From the NCBI GenBank assembly GCA_965657135.1, contig CBFHNF010000014.1:1-64000 (forward strand): 64,000 nucleotides of DNA. Direction: 5' to 3'. The translations under genes and the position numbers were made by a program. Below are positions 63,875 through 64,000 of the stretch, one piece after another. Every line of letters starts with the position of its first letter. The first letter of the stretch is position 1. The DNA is from HIMB11 sp965657135 (GTDB lineage: Bacteria > Pseudomonadota > Alphaproteobacteria > Rhodobacterales > Rhodobacteraceae). Under the pieces are notes generated by a model, which was not told the DNA's origin, searched no databases, and worked only from the letters and a program-made list of their open reading frames with translations.

Positions 63875-64000
63875 ATGAGTGAACGCTACAACGCAGGGAT
63901 GAGAGTACGTCGTCAGGTTTTAGGTGACGCCCACGTAGACCGCGCGAATGCTGCAAAAACAGAATTCGACGCTCCATTCCAGGATATGATCACAGAAGGC
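63875..64000 (+). CDS. pcaC: 4-carboxymuconolactone decarboxylase PcaC (partial)
   Basis: First 42 codons only; the gene runs beyond the window edge. The start MSERYNAGMRVRRQVLGDAH is the typical beginning of PcaC/CMD family proteins, and the position next to pcaQ supports it. The enzyme converts gamma-carboxymuconolactone to beta-ketoadipate enol-lactone in protocatechuate degradation. ATG follows GAGAGGG by seven bases. More pca genes probably follow outside the window. Confidence 0.92.
   Translation, partial: MSERYNAGMRVRRQVLGDAHVDRANAAKTEFDAPFQDMITEG

Overview
The window looks like a chromosomal segment of a marine alphaproteobacterium of the order Rhodobacterales (Roseobacter-type, unusually A+T-rich for that group). 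This is an inference from gene content. It carries ethylmalonyl-CoA pathway genes (mcd, mcl1), the alphaproteobacterial families TrcR/DUF1013, DUF2794 and TIGR02300, a PcaQ-pcaC pair, a membrane-anchored cytochrome c of the cytochrome cy type, and a PuuD-type urate hydroxylase. I see no insertion sequence, prophage, integrase or CRISPR array. It reads as ordinary core chromosome with small catabolic islands.

Layout. 1-2.3 kb: an SDR-like protein lacking the usual catalytic lysine, a methyltransferase and clpS. 2.5-4 kb: a secreted D,D-carboxypeptidase with a SPOR domain. 4-9.7 kb: the peptide ABC importer yejABEF. 9.8-13.4 kb: cytochrome c, pheA, a decayed SRPBCC gene, nudC, the SRP RNA and a small phosphatase. 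13.4-16.2 kb: dnaX-ybaB-recR. 16.2-20.8 kb: trcR, RNase T2, a TSUP transporter, mcd and a META-domain lipoprotein. 20.7-23.8 kb: the zinc uptake locus znuB-znuC-zur / znuA around a palindromic Zur box. 23.8-29.4 kb: an MnmC(o)-like oxidoreductase divergent from mnmD, an EamA transporter, a lytic transglycosylase and dapA. 29.4-35.5 kb: a urate/allantoin island (puuD, lysR, uraH, puuE-uraD fusion, allA, permease). 35.5-38.9 kb: DUF2794, an esterase, gabD and a dyad-rich spacer. 38.9-44.5 kb: pnp and rpsO, separated from truB by an RTX-like protein, DUF5665 and DUF1643. 44.5-50 kb: EamA, tRNA-Ala(GGC), TIGR02300, a YgjP-like protease, a GntR regulator, accA and mcl1. 50.2-52.7 kb: dgcA, a D-amino-acid transaminase and a GGCT-like protein. 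52.7-58.7 kb: a tandem glycine riboswitch followed by gcvT-gcvH-gcvP and an FAD oxidoreductase. 58.8-62.8 kb: a transaldolase-family aldolase with a PfkB kinase, then monomeric NADP-isocitrate dehydrogenase. 62.8-64 kb: pcaQ divergent from pcaC, which runs off the edge.

How they work together. The urate island encodes urate -> 5-hydroxyisourate -> OHCU -> allantoin -> allantoate, plus ureidoglycolate lyase; allantoicase is not in the window. The glyoxylate released can meet Mcl1 and the glycine cleavage system. Mcd and Mcl1 belong to acetyl-CoA assimilation by the ethylmalonyl-CoA pathway. I found no clearly new multigene system. The observations most worth a second look are the decayed SRPBCC gene, the interlocking inverted repeats at the truB 3' end, the three overlapping dyads before a small ORF near 38.65 kb, the operator-like dyads of the purine LysR, GntR and PcaQ regulators, and the catalytic-residue substitutions in the SDR and RNase T2.
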